From Lewinella sp. 4G2 (GTDB lineage Bacteria > Bacteroidota > Bacteroidia > Chitinophagales > Saprospiraceae), in assembly GCF_001625015.1 (NCBI RefSeq), contig NZ_LVWJ02000014.1, positions 3,596,001-3,660,000 of the forward strand: a stretch of 64,000 bases of DNA. Reading direction: 5' to 3'. Positions 34,391-43,402 of this stretch are shown here, piece by piece. The notes below the pieces were generated by a model, which had not been told where the DNA came from, did no database searches, and saw only the letters and a list, made by a program, of their open reading frames with translations. Within the stretch, counting starts at the first letter, position 1. The number at the start of each line of letters is the position of its first letter. Position numbers and translations under genes: made by a program.

Positions 34391-36462
34391 TGCTTGGCTT
34401 CAAATTTGCGCTGAAAGTAGGCGTAAATATCCGTCTGGGCCCGGAAGGTAGGTTCATCTGGGCCAACGGAACGGTACTGGTTGAGGCGGTCGGTGGAGAT
34501 GATGCGGGCCTTTTGGTTGTCTCGCCACTGCAGATCCATGATGCGCCGTAACTCCAAACGCACCAGTGGATCCTGAATCGGCGTGACGACCTCGACGCGG
34601 CGGTGGAGGTTGCGGTCCATCCAGTCGGCCGAACCCATGAAGATGCGTTCGCGCTCCTGGCCACCAAAGATGAAGATGCGGGCGTGCTCCAAAAAGCGGT
34701 CGATGATAGAGATGATCTGAATGTTCTCGCCCGGCTCTGGCTCCAGGCGGCAGATGCCGCGGACGATCATTTTCACTTCCACCCCGGCGGCGGCGGCGGC
34801 GCGAATTTTGGCAATGATACCGGCTTCCTCTAGGCTATTCATTTTAAGGAATAAGTAGCCGTGCTGGCCATTCTGCGCCCGTTCAATTTCGTGGTCGATC
34901 AACTCAGTAAAGGTGGAGTGCATGTTGAATGGCGCCACCAAAAGGTGTTTGCAGTTGGGCAAGATCAGCTTCCCTTTCAGCAGTTGAAAGACGCGGAGAA
35001 CGTCCTCCCCAAGCGCCGGCCTACAGGTCAGTAAGGCGTGGTCCGTATACAACTTGGCTGTTTTCTCGTTGAAATTGCCCGTCCCGATGTAGGTGTAGTG
35101 GATGTACTCGCCGGACTCCTCTTCTTTCGCCAAAATGTGCAGCAACTTCGTGTGCACCTTGACGGCCGGGTAACTGTAGCGAACAGACGCACCGGCAGCC
35201 TCGAGGGCCTTGCCCCAGTACAAATTACTCGCCTCGTCGAACCGGGCCTTCGCTTCAACAAATGCCTCTACCTTCTTACCCTTTTCCAGCGCGTAAAGCA
35301 GGTTCTCCACGATGCTGGATTTCCCCGCGACCCGGTAAAGGGTGATACTGATGGTGCGCACGGACGGGTCGTCCGCGGCCTCCCTGATTAGATCGGGTAC
35401 GTAATGGTACTGCTGGTAAGGGAAGCTGAGCAGGACGTCTTTTGCACGGATAACCTCCATGATGCTCCCCACGTTTTCGAATTGTGCAGCGGGCAATGGC
35501 GGGAGTGGCGTATAGGTCAAATCATCCCGACCTTCCGGGCGGGGGAAGCCGAAGAAGTCGTTAAAGTTGTGGTAGCGAGCACCCGGAATCATATCGTATT
35601 TGGATAGATTAAGTGCTTTTTTCAGCCGCCGACGCATCCAGGTGGGCATGGCTGCGTCGTAGAGAAAGCGAGTAGGTAATCCATCCTCGCGGTGCTGGAG
35701 CCGGCTTTCAATCTTGCGGTGCAGCTCCCCGTCGAATTCATTGTCGATGTACAGTTCTGCGTCCCGACTAAGCTTAAAGCTATAGCCAAAGTTGACGGGC
35801 TGCCCCATCCAACGGGATAGGTTAGCGCGGATGATGCTGTCCAGAAAAATGACGTGGAATACTTCCGGCTGGGTCTCATCATCGGGCAACACGATGAGGC
35901 GGGGGCACTCTTTGGTGGGGAGCGGAACGAGTGCCACGTCCCCGGCCGACTGGGCGGCTTCCGAATTGATCTCCACGGCCAGGCACAATTGGCCATCTTT
36001 AATGAAAGGCAACTGCGCGTCTTCATCGTTGGAGGGAAGCCAGTGCAGTTCGAGGTGCGGTTTAATATTCTTATCGAAGTAGGCAGAGGCGAAGGCGGCC
36101 TGCTCGGGCGTCATCTCGTTGCTGTGGATGAGGTCGATCTGCTCTTCACGGAGTTCCGGCAAAATTTCATCGTTGAAGATGCGGCCAAATTCCTCCTGTT
36201 GCTCGTTGACCATTTTGCGGATGGTCTTCAATTCCTTCTTCGGCTTGAAGTCGAAGAGTTCCCGCCGTTGCTCTTTAGGGATCTTCTTGAACTGCCGCAA
36301 ACTAGCTACGCGGACTCGGTAGAACTCATCCAGGTTAGAGGTATAGATCGCCAGGAATTTGATCCGTTCGTAGAGCGGCACCCGGTGGTCAGCGGCCTCC
36401 TGTAGGACACGCGCGTTGAAGTGCAGCCAGGATATATCGCGTTTGATGAGTTCTTTAGCCAA
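34378..36462 (-). CDS. ppk1: polyphosphate kinase 1
   Basis: The 694-residue protein has the PPK1 N-domain start (RDISWLHFNARVLQEA), the middle region (DVLLSFPYQQYHY) and the two phospholipase-D-like C-terminal domains with the catalytic histidine segment (YPAVKVHTKLLHI), TYIGTGNFNEKTAKLYTD and GSADWMDRNLHRRVE. It builds polyphosphate from ATP at the membrane. It is followed on the same strand by acpH, overlapping its end, then the HsdR-like gene, so the three form an operon. A field of 8-bp repeats lies upstream. Confidence 0.96.
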   Translation of the reverse strand: MAKELIKRDISWLHFNARVLQEAADHRVPLYERIKFLAIYTSNLDEFYRVRVASLRQFKKIPKEQRRELFDFKPKKELKTIRKMVNEQQEEFGRIFNDEILPELREEQIDLIHSNEMTPEQAAFASAYFDKNIKPHLELHWLPSNDEDAQLPFIKDGQLCLAVEINSEAAQSAGDVALVPLPTKECPRLIVLPDDETQPEVFHVIFLDSIIRANLSRWMGQPVNFGYSFKLSRDAELYIDNEFDGELHRKIESRLQHREDGLPTRFLYDAAMPTWMRRRLKKALNLSKYDMIPGARYHNFNDFFGFPRPEGRDDLTYTPLPPLPAAQFENVGSIMEVIRAKDVLLSFPYQQYHYVPDLIREAADDPSVRTISITLYRVAGKSSIVENLLYALEKGKKVEAFVEAKARFDEASNLYWGKALEAAGASVRYSYPAVKVHTKLLHILAKEEESGEYIHYTYIGTGNFNEKTAKLYTDHALLTCRPALGEDVLRVFQLLKGKLILPNCKHLLVAPFNMHSTFTELIDHEIERAQNGQHGYLFLKMNSLEEAGIIAKIRAAAAAGVEVKMIVRGICRLEPEPGENIQIISIIDRFLEHARIFIFGGQERERIFMGSADWMDRNLHRRVEVVTPIQDPLVRLELRRIMDLQWRDNQKARIISTDRLNQYRSVGPDEPTFRAQTDIYAYFQRKFEAKQSTT

Positions 36463-36525
36463 GGTGGGAGTGGTTTGTTACTGGGGAAAGATGTTTTGGG
36501 GGTAGAGGTTCGGAAGTGTAGTAAA

Positions 36526-36627
36526 TTAGTCGGGTAGTATCGTAGTCGGGTAGTCTTGTAGTCGGGTAGTGCCGTACTACCCGACTACCCGACTACCCGA
36601 CTACCCGACTACCTGACTACCTGACTA
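36526..36627. repeat. palindromic field of 8-bp repeats
   Basis: About four direct copies related to GTAGTCGG are followed by about seven copies of the complement ACTACCCG, the last two with C to T changes (ACTACCTG). The whole block can fold into a large cruciform between ppk1 and the next gene. No open frame crosses it. Confidence 0.85.
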
Positions 36628-36637
36628 AAATTTTTCT

Positions 36638-36645
36638 TACCTTCG
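36638..36645 (+). promoter_or_regulatory. -7 box of the leader transcript before 36733
   Basis: TACCTTCG is identical to the boxes before the cobalamin riboswitch (49402) and the DM13 gene (53902). Confidence 0.5.
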
Positions 36646-36650
36646 CCCCA

Positions 36651-36710
36651 GCACTCACGGGAGTGCGTAAACCTGGAAATGCTTCAATGCGCATTTCCAG
36701 GTTTTCTTTT
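36651..36710 (+). terminator. 5' hairpin plus strong terminator in a gene leader
   Basis: Six bases after the -7 box comes GCACTC-ACGG-GAGTGC, then AAACCTGGAAATGC (36669-36682) and GCATTTCCAGGTTT (36691-36704), a perfect 14-bp stem followed by TCTTTT. The expected transcript starts at the first hairpin and ends after about 60 bases, 23 bases before the next ATG. It is either a very short RNA or an attenuator of the gene at 36733. Confidence 0.7.
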
Positions 36711-36732
36711 AGTAATTATAGCTATCCAACAG

Positions 36733-38130
36733 ATGTACCCACTAAACGAAGCCTACCAACAGCATTTGGAGGCCATTGCCCAGGCCATTCAGGCCAGCCC
36801 CAACCTGGCCGCCTACCTGGATGAAGAGGAAGACAGTTATTACGAAGCCCTCAAGCAGGAATTTGAGCCACAAATTGAGCAGGCCCACCAGCAGTTGATC
36901 GACTACAGCCCACTGGAAATTGAAGCTTTTGAGCGCCAGTTGTTCGACGAGCGCTTCGAAGGTTTGTTCCTACCCCGCATCCTCGGCTACGCCGTGCTCC
37001 GTGGTGAAGTGACCGAGCAATTTTACTACGCCCGCCAGAACGATCACTTTGGTGCCATTCTGAAAGCCATTGCCGCGAACTCCAATTTCGACCAGCTCAA
37101 GCAGCGGATCGGCCAGAGCATCCAGGCGGGTTTTGCGTTGAGCTCAGACATCTTCGTGACCTCTTTGGTGGACGGCATCCCCAGCAAACGGGTGCGCCAA
37201 TTCCTGCAGGCGCTGCGTACGAGTGAGGCGCGCACGGCAGATGGCCGCCGCCGCATCTTCCGCCGTTACCAAAAGCAATTTAAGGGTCGGAATTACCACT
37301 ACGCGCCCTTCCCAGTGGAAACGGTGGAGCTCAATACGCACGTCAACGCCCTTAATGACTTCCTGCAGTTCCGGGTCAGTGGTGAGTTGAACAACGACGC
37401 CCTCGTCCCTACCCTCCACGCCATGATCACCGAGGAGGATTTTGCCGGCCGCAAAGAAATTCTGCGCCCCATTGTCTTTTACGGCACCTTCTTTGAGCAG
37501 ACGCCCGAACAACGTGCGGAACTCATCACCGTTCTCAACCGCGAGCGTAAGGCCAATGGTGATGCGGTGGCAGACGAAGTTCTCCAGACGATCCTCGACT
37601 TGAAAAACGACCGGGAGTTTGAGTTTGGCGCCCTGCAGGAGCAGCGCCTCGGCAGCATCATCTCCCGCAACATCGACGATAAACTGACGGCCTACTTTAA
37701 CCTGACGGATAAGATCCACCAGGATGGCTACGTCAATACCAGCGTTCACGAAGCGATTGCCGAAGAGCTCGCCAAGCACAGCGGCCTGAGTCCATTTGCG
37801 GAGAACATCCGGGCCACGGTGCTCCAGTACTTCAAAACCCTCGCCGAAGGTTTGGGGACGGAAGAAGCGGACTACCGCCAGTGGTTTGAGATCACCGGAA
37901 AGCAATTCCCCAGCTACATCAAGATCTTCGGCAACGAGAGCTTCAACCAAAGCCTCCGTGCATTGGCCAAGAAGTATACCAAGAGCCTCACGCGCGTCCA
38001 CACCAACAAGCGTGGTAAGGACTACCGGGACATCAAAAAGATCACCGTTACGACCTGGAAGGACTACGGTTTCATGACGGAGAAGGAACTTAAAGAGTTC
38101 TTCAAAACACCCCGCAAGAAGCGCCCGTAA
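36733..38130 (+). CDS. conserved-looking helical protein of unknown function
   Basis: I do not recognise this 465-residue protein. It is soluble, strongly alpha-helical and charged, with no signal peptide, membrane segment or obvious catalytic motif; the C-terminus is basic (EFFKTPRKKRP). The codon use matches neighbouring genes and the frame is long, so it is a real gene. I chose the ATG at 36733 because the upstream part of the frame lies within the terminator of its leader. Its leader is controlled by a promoter-terminator pair, suggesting tight regulation. Confidence 0.75.
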   Translation: MYPLNEAYQQHLEAIAQAIQASPNLAAYLDEEEDSYYEALKQEFEPQIEQAHQQLIDYSPLEIEAFERQLFDERFEGLFLPRILGYAVLRGEVTEQFYYARQNDHFGAILKAIAANSNFDQLKQRIGQSIQAGFALSSDIFVTSLVDGIPSKRVRQFLQALRTSEARTADGRRRIFRRYQKQFKGRNYHYAPFPVETVELNTHVNALNDFLQFRVSGELNNDALVPTLHAMITEEDFAGRKEILRPIVFYGTFFEQTPEQRAELITVLNRERKANGDAVADEVLQTILDLKNDREFEFGALQEQRLGSIISRNIDDKLTAYFNLTDKIHQDGYVNTSVHEAIAEELAKHSGLSPFAENIRATVLQYFKTLAEGLGTEEADYRQWFEITGKQFPSYIKIFGNESFNQSLRALAKKYTKSLTRVHTNKRGKDYRDIKKITVTTWKDYGFMTEKELKEFFKTPRKKRP

Positions 38131-38241
38131 GCGGTGGCTCCCACTTCTCGGATGTATTCTGTTAGGACGATTTGTCCTAAAACAAGGAAAAGGGATGATT
38201 TCCCGCCCGGGGGTTGGAAAATGTGACGAACAAGTACCCGC

Positions 38242-38278
38242 ACGGCCGGTTCCGCAATGGAGCCGGCCGTATTTTGTT
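38242..38278 (+). terminator. terminator between the unknown gene and otsAB
   Basis: ACGGCCGGTTCC (38242-38253) and GGAGCCGGCCGT (38259-38270) form a 12-bp stem with one G-U pair, followed by ATTTTGTT. A second small inverted repeat (TTAGGAC-GATTT-GTCCTAA, 38162-38180) precedes it. Confidence 0.75.
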
Positions 38279-38360
38279 GCTGCCAGCGCTCGCTGAGCTG
38301 TTTTACTTATCACACGACTTGGCCAATAGCATTGATTGGCCGGGCGACCACCCAGCACGT

Positions 38361-40538
38361 ATGTCTCGACTAGTTATTATTTCTAACCGTTTACCAGTTA
38401 CCATTAACCGAAGCGCCGGCGAATTACACTACCACCCCAGCGCGGGTGGGCTAGCAACGGGCCTTAATAGCCTCGACGAGAGTTACAACAAGATCTGGAT
38501 CGGCTGGCCGGGGGTCGACATCACTGACGATTGGGAGCGGGAAACCGTTAAAACCGACCTCGCCAAGAAGAACCTGGCCCCGGTTTTCCTTACGCCGCAG
38601 GAGATCGACCTCTACTACGAGGGTTTCAGTAACAAAACGATCTGGCCCCACTTCCATTACTTCACGGAGTACACGGCCTACAACGATGATATGTGGGACG
38701 CCTACCAGGAAGTCAACTACAAATTCTTTCAGGAAACGGAGAAACACCTGCGGGACGGTGACATGGTCTGGGTCCACGATTACCAGCTCATGCTGTTGCC
38801 ACAAATGATTCGGGATAAGTTCCCCAACATCAGCATCGGCTTCTTCCTGCACATCCCCTTTCCCAGCTACGAGGTATTCCGGATCCTCCCCTGGCGCAAG
38901 CAGATCCTCGACGGTATCCTTGGAGCCGACCAGATTGGCTTCCACACCTTTGGCTACATGCGCCATTTCTTGTCGGCAGCCTACCGGCTCTCGGGGCACG
39001 AACATCAGTTTGGCCGCCTGAGCATCAACGAGCGGGAGATCAACGTGGACGTATTCCCAATGGGCATTAACTACGAGAAGTACGCCCACCCGGACGTCAA
39101 CGCCGAAAGCGATAAAGGGAGTGGAGAGATCCGCCGGCTGCACGCGAGCCGCAAGATCGTGCTCAGCGTTGACCGGCTGGATTACACAAAGGGCATCCCT
39201 CAGCGGGTGCGGGCATTCGGGCAGTTCATCCGGAATAACCCCAGCTACGTAGGGCAGGTAAATTTGATTATGATCGTAGTCCCCAGCCGGGCCAATGTAG
39301 ATCAGTACCAGAGTTTGAAGCACGAGGTCGACGTATTGGTCAGCCAGATCAACAGCGAGTACGGCACGTTTGACTGGATGCCGATACACTACTACTACCG
39401 GTCGCTCAATTTTGCCTCACTGACGACTCTATATAAGGAAGCGGATATCGCACTCATCACCCCCCTGCGGGACGGCATGAACCTCGTAGCCAAAGAATAC
39501 ATCGCGGCTAAGGAAGATACCAAAGACGGAGTCCTCATCCTCAGCGAAATGGCGGGGGCGGTGCACGAATTGAACGACGGTGCCATCACCGTCAATCCCC
39601 AGAGTAATAAGGACATCGAAGACGCGCTGCTGGAAGCACTAGAAATGCCCGCCGAAGAAAAGGCGGCCCGCATGACCAATATGCAGGAAAAACTGAAGCG
39701 CTACGACGTCAAGCATTGGGCGGCCACCTTCATCAAAGAACAGAAAAAACTTAAAGACAACAACAGAATGGGAAGTACCACGCATCTCAGTGGAGACACC
39801 CTGACCCAGGTTCAGGATAGCTACACCAAGGCAGGCAGCCGCTTGCTCTTCATTGATTACGATGGTACCCTCATGGGCTTCAACGAAGACCCACAGGCGG
39901 TCTCCCCAGATGATGAAGTGATCAGCCTCCTCTCCGGTCTCGCCGCCGACCCCAAGAACAACGTCGTCATCAACAGCGGCCGCGATAAGGGCACCCTCGA
40001 AAAATGGCTCGGCCACCTCGACGTCGAGATGGCCGCCGAACACGGCGTGTGGATGAAGGAGGACAACAAGTGGCACCTCAACCCTAACGTAGTCGACGGC
40101 TGGATGCCGAAGGTGCGCGACCTACTCGAGAACCTCGTGGCCCGAACGCCCGGCTCCTTCATCGAAGAGAAAGATTACAGCCTCGCCTGGCACTACCGCA
40201 GCATCGACCGGGATCTGGGCCATAAGCGCGTCCGCGAGTTTCGCGATATGCTCGCCTACCTCATTCAGAACCAGGATCTCCAGGTCCTGGAAGGCAACAA
40301 GGTGGTCGAGATCAAGAACGCCGGCGTCAACAAGGGCAAGGCTACCAGCCATTTCGTGCACAAAGACGAGTACGACTTCGTACTTGGCATCGGAGATGAC
40401 GCAACCGACGAGGACATTTTCAAAGCCCTTCCCGAGAGTGGCATCAGCATCAAAGTAGGTGCGGACCGTACGGAGGCGAAGTACAGCGTTTCGGGCGTGA
40501 ATGAGGTGCGGAAGATGTTTCGGTCGTTGATTGAATAG
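38361..40538 (+). CDS. otsAB: bifunctional trehalose-6-phosphate synthase/phosphatase
   Basis: The 725-residue protein fuses a GT20 trehalose-6-phosphate synthase (about 1-470: ISNRLPVTI, GGLATGL, WVHDYQLMLLPQMI, GFFLHIPFPS, DRLDYTKGIPQRV, PLRDGMNLVAKE) to a HAD-type trehalose phosphatase (about 485-725: LFIDYDGTLMGF, INSGRDKGTL, GIGDDATDEDIF). The two steps make trehalose from UDP-glucose and glucose-6-phosphate for stress protection. The ATG at 38361 starts exactly at MSRLVIISNRLP; the longer frame from 38214 runs through a terminator. It is preceded by that terminator and followed by a repeat copy. Confidence 0.97.
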   Translation: MSRLVIISNRLPVTINRSAGELHYHPSAGGLATGLNSLDESYNKIWIGWPGVDITDDWERETVKTDLAKKNLAPVFLTPQEIDLYYEGFSNKTIWPHFHYFTEYTAYNDDMWDAYQEVNYKFFQETEKHLRDGDMVWVHDYQLMLLPQMIRDKFPNISIGFFLHIPFPSYEVFRILPWRKQILDGILGADQIGFHTFGYMRHFLSAAYRLSGHEHQFGRLSINEREINVDVFPMGINYEKYAHPDVNAESDKGSGEIRRLHASRKIVLSVDRLDYTKGIPQRVRAFGQFIRNNPSYVGQVNLIMIVVPSRANVDQYQSLKHEVDVLVSQINSEYGTFDWMPIHYYYRSLNFASLTTLYKEADIALITPLRDGMNLVAKEYIAAKEDTKDGVLILSEMAGAVHELNDGAITVNPQSNKDIEDALLEALEMPAEEKAARMTNMQEKLKRYDVKHWAATFIKEQKKLKDNNRMGSTTHLSGDTLTQVQDSYTKAGSRLLFIDYDGTLMGFNEDPQAVSPDDEVISLLSGLAADPKNNVVINSGRDKGTLEKWLGHLDVEMAAEHGVWMKEDNKWHLNPNVVDGWMPKVRDLLENLVARTPGSFIEEKDYSLAWHYRSIDRDLGHKRVREFRDMLAYLIQNQDLQVLEGNKVVEIKNAGVNKGKATSHFVHKDEYDFVLGIGDDATDEDIFKALPESGISIKVGADRTEAKYSVSGVNEVRKMFRSLIE

Positions 40539-40623
40539 AAGTTAGATCTTAGACTTTCGATTTTGGACGTTGGACCTGGAGACTGCTTCTACAATTTGAT
40601 CTTTCATTTCACGCTCGGGATTT

Positions 40624-40641
40624 GGGCGCTGCCGCAGGTGC
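40624..40641 (-). repeat. 18-bp interspersed motif, copy 9 (T/G variant)
   Basis: The minus strand reads GCACCTGCGGCAGCGCCC in the gap between otsAB and the beta-barrel gene, opposite in orientation to both. Confidence 0.92.
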
Positions 40642-40739
40642 CAGGGGATGGGGATAGTACAAGGACTCGTTTCGTGGAACCGCGACGCCAAACGCGCAAT
40701 CTTCCAATTGGAAATACGTTTTGCCGTTAAATTAACCGT

Positions 40740-41390
40740 ATGAGGATTTTCTTACTACTCCTGGTCCTTTGCTGTTCGGTACCCGCCGCCGCGCAATTCG
40801 GCGTATCTGCTTTTTACAACGTAAACAATTTGGATGTCCCACAGAATGATGCGTGGCCTGAAGGTAGGTACGCCGACCTGGATAATGGTCCGGAATTACA
40901 GCTGAACTATTGGTTCCGACTGCCGAACCAGAGGATCGAATTTCAACCAACTTTGTTTTTCTCCCGGGCTGGCCTACGGGAAAGCAACCAATCCACCACC
41001 TACAGCAGTATCGGGCTGCAAATGGAAGTAAACGTTTACCCTTTTGATTTCGGCGGGGATTGCGACTGCCCTACGTTCGGGAAGCAGGGACCCGCGCTGC
41101 AGAAAGGTTTTTTCATTCAGGGCAGCGCTGGATTTGCAATTGACGTCCTTGGGTCGAGCTTATTTGATAATGCCGGAGGTGGACTGGTCTACGGCGGTGG
41201 CGCCGGCCTCGACATCGGTATATCCGACCTGATCACGCTGACGCCAACGGCAACTATTCGCCGAAGCGATCCTTACCGCAACATCGCGTTGGTCGACCAG
41301 AACGGCGAGGATGCCGGGACACCCAACAAATTATTGACTTACCAGCTTGGCCTTCAGGCTACGTTTCGCTTCGACCACAAGCGCTATTAA
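40740..41390 (+). CDS. outer-membrane beta-barrel protein
   Basis: This 216-residue protein has a signal peptide (about 1-19, ending AAAQF) and alternating amphipathic strands ending in an aromatic-rich QATFRFDHKRY, typical of small 8-strand outer-membrane barrels in Bacteroidota. A short Cys-rich loop (GGDCDCPTFG) lies near residue 105. A -7-like TACGTTTTG precedes the start codon by 19 bases. No substrate can be inferred. Confidence 0.75.
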   Translation: MRIFLLLLVLCCSVPAAAQFGVSAFYNVNNLDVPQNDAWPEGRYADLDNGPELQLNYWFRLPNQRIEFQPTLFFSRAGLRESNQSTTYSSIGLQMEVNVYPFDFGGDCDCPTFGKQGPALQKGFFIQGSAGFAIDVLGSSLFDNAGGGLVYGGGAGLDIGISDLITLTPTATIRRSDPYRNIALVDQNGEDAGTPNKLLTYQLGLQATFRFDHKRY

Positions 41391-41427
41391 CCCTTAGTTT
41401 GCCGTCGTAAATGCCCGGCAATCCTGG

Positions 41428-41458
41428 TTGATCGCGGGCGGGCCGTTTCGCTACATTG
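41428..41458 (+). promoter_or_regulatory. promoter of the ilv leader
   Basis: TTG (41428-41430) and TACATTG (41452-41458) are separated by 21 bases, the Bacteroidota -33/-7 spacing. The leader peptide starts 21 bases later. Confidence 0.55.
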
Positions 41459-41479
41459 TGAAACAATCATTTACTCGCG

Positions 41480-41560
41480 GTGAAATTATTTCTGCTCGTG
41501 GTCCTGGTCCTTCTACAGATTGTGGTGATTCCCGTCACCAACGAGAGGAAGGCCGCATAG
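41480..41560 (+). CDS. ilv operon leader peptide (branched-chain amino acid rich)
   Basis: A GTG-started frame of 26 residues reads MKLFLLVVLVLLQIVVIPV and then TNERKAA, ending at TAG 41558-41560. Fourteen of its first 20 residues are Leu (6), Val (6) or Ile (2). It lies 14 bases before a strong terminator and directly upstream of ilvD-ilvB-ilvN. This is the logic of the enterobacterial ilv leader: ribosomes stalling for lack of charged Leu, Val or Ile tRNA allow the structural genes to be read. It was too short for ordinary gene calling. Confidence 0.82.
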   Translation: MKLFLLVVLVLLQIVVIPVTNERKAA

Positions 41561-41611
41561 CACGGACGCCCGGTAAAAGCCGCTTTCCTCCCCTTAAGGA
41601 AAGCGGCTTTT
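41509..41611 (+). promoter_or_regulatory. transcription attenuator of ilvD-ilvB-ilvN
   Basis: Segment 3:4 is a perfect 15-bp terminator, AAAAGCCGCTTTCCT (41575-41589) with AGGAAAGCGGCTTTT (41597-41611). Segment 2, AGGAAGGC (41546-41553, over the last sense codons of the leader peptide), can pair with GCTTTCCT (41582-41589) of the terminator's left arm in eight pairs with one G-U, which would prevent termination. Segment 1, CCTTC (41509-41513) with an inner GGTGA/TCACC stem (41524-41528, 41535-41539), can instead pair with GAAGG of segment 2. A ribosome stalled on the Leu/Val/Ile codons covers segment 1 and frees segment 2. Confidence 0.78.
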
Positions 41612-41652
41612 ATGTTTGTGGGCAATACTTTACCGCATCACCAACTTACTAC

Positions 41653-41670
41653 GCACCTGCGTCAGCGCCC
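41653..41670 (+). repeat. 18-bp interspersed motif, copy 10 (T/T variant)
   Basis: GCACCTGCGTCAGCGCCC ends two bases before the ilvD ATG, in the same orientation, where a ribosome-binding site would normally lie. Confidence 0.92.
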
Positions 41671-41672
41671 AA

Positions 41673-43352
41673 ATGGCAGAACTGAATAAATACAGCAAAA
41701 ACGTTACCTCGAACCCGGAACAACCCGCCGCCCGGGCCATGCTCTACGCAATCGGCCTGGACGATACCGATATGGACAAAGCGCAGATTGGCGTGGTCTC
41801 CACCGGCTGGGAAGGCAACCCCTGTAATATGCACCTGAATAGCCTCGCGGAAGAGGTGAAACAAGGCATCAATGAATTTGATGAGCAGATCGGGCTAATC
41901 TTCCACACCATCGGCGTAAGTGACGGCATTTCGATGGGAACGGCTGGAATGCGCTTTAGCCTCGTGAGCCGCGACGTGATTGCGGACTCGATTGAAACCG
42001 TAGCCGGCGCACAGTGGTACGATGGCCTGGTAACCGTGGTAGGTTGCGATAAAAACATGCCCGGTGCCATGATCGCCCTGAGCCGTTTGGACCGCCCGGC
42101 GATCCTCCATTTTGGCGGCACCATCAGCCCCGGCTGCTACGAAGACGACAAATTGGATATCGTATCCGCCTTCGAGGTGCTCGGAAAATACCGTACCGGA
42201 GAGGTGAGCGAGGAACGGTACAAAGGCGTGATCCGCCACGCCTGCCCAGGCTCCGGGGCCTGCGGGGGGATGTACACCGCCAACACGATGGCCACCGCCA
42301 TTGAAGCGATGGGCATGGCCCTCCCCTACAACAGCTCCATCCCCGCCAACCACCCGGACAAACGGGCCGACACGCGCCGGACCGGTGAGTACATGCTCAA
42401 CCTACTGAAGAAAGACATCAAACCGAGCGATATCCTCACCCGGAAGGCCTTCGAAAATGCGATGGTAACGCTAATCGCTCTCGGTGGAAGTACAAACGCC
42501 GTGCTGCACCTCCTGGCGATGAGCCACGCCGCCGGGCTGGATATTACCATTGACGACTTCCAAAAGGTAAGCGACCGGGTTCCGTTCATCGCCGACCTGA
42601 AGCCAAGTGGCAAGTACGTGATGGAAGACCTTTACTATGCTGGAGGCGTCCCCGCCGTGATGAAGGAGCTACTCAAAAAAGGCTACCTCCACGGCGACTG
42701 CATGACCGTAACCGGGAAGACGCTCGCAGAGAATCTCCTTGAAGCCACGAATCTGAAAGAGGGCCAGGACATCATCAAGCCATTCGACCAACCGATCAAA
42801 GAGACCGGCCACCTCCGCATCCTGTACGGTAACCTGGCGGAAGAAGGCTGCGTGGCTAAGATCACTGGGAAGGAAGGCCTGCACTTCATGGGGACCGCCC
42901 GGGTCTTCAATTCAGAGCTGGCCGCGAACCAGGCCATTGGCCGCCGGGAGATCAAGGAAGGTGACGTTGTCGTCATCCGCTACTGCGGGCCGAAGGGCGG
43001 GCCGGGCATGCCCGAAATGCTCAAGCCCACCTCGGAGATCATGGGGCAGGGCCTCGGGAAGAAAGTAGCCCTCATCACCGATGGGCGCTTCAGTGGGGGA
43101 ACCCACGGATTCGTGGTTGGTCACATCAGCCCCGAGGCGATGTCCGGCGGTGGGATTGCCCTCATCGAGGATGGTGACATCATCCGGATTGACGCGGAGG
43201 CGAACACGATCAACGTAGAAATCAGTGATCAGGAATTGGCCCAACGCCGCGCAAATTGGACGCCGCCAGCCCCAACGGCCGACTCCGGTGTCCTCAAGAA
43301 ATACGCTAAGCTCGTCAGCAGCGCATCGTTAGGTTGCGTGACGGACCTTTAA
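41673..43352 (+). CDS. ilvD: dihydroxy-acid dehydratase
   Basis: The 559-residue protein has the IlvD/Edd motifs: [50 protein letters not shown] and near the end [20 protein letters not shown]. The three cysteines in these blocks bind an iron-sulphur cluster. It dehydrates 2,3-dihydroxy acids to the 2-keto acids of valine and isoleucine. I chose the ATG at 41673 ([10 protein letters not shown]), which fits the family. It is the first structural gene after the attenuator and is followed 50 bp later by ilvB. Confidence 0.96.
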   Translation: MAELNKYSKNVTSNPEQPAARAMLYAIGLDDTDMDKAQIGVVSTGWEGNPCNMHLNSLAEEVKQGINEFDEQIGLIFHTIGVSDGISMGTAGMRFSLVSRDVIADSIETVAGAQWYDGLVTVVGCDKNMPGAMIALSRLDRPAILHFGGTISPGCYEDDKLDIVSAFEVLGKYRTGEVSEERYKGVIRHACPGSGACGGMYTANTMATAIEAMGMALPYNSSIPANHPDKRADTRRTGEYMLNLLKKDIKPSDILTRKAFENAMVTLIALGGSTNAVLHLLAMSHAAGLDITIDDFQKVSDRVPFIADLKPSGKYVMEDLYYAGGVPAVMKELLKKGYLHGDCMTVTGKTLAENLLEATNLKEGQDIIKPFDQPIKETGHLRILYGNLAEEGCVAKITGKEGLHFMGTARVFNSELAANQAIGRREIKEGDVVVIRYCGPKGGPGMPEMLKPTSEIMGQGLGKKVALITDGRFSGGTHGFVVGHISPEAMSGGGIALIEDGDIIRIDAEANTINVEISDQELAQRRANWTPPAPTADSGVLKKYAKLVSSASLGCVTDL

Positions 43353-43402
43353 ACGGCCCTGCCGCTCCCCCACCCTGAAGTATTCATGAAAAGTAAATCA
43401 TC

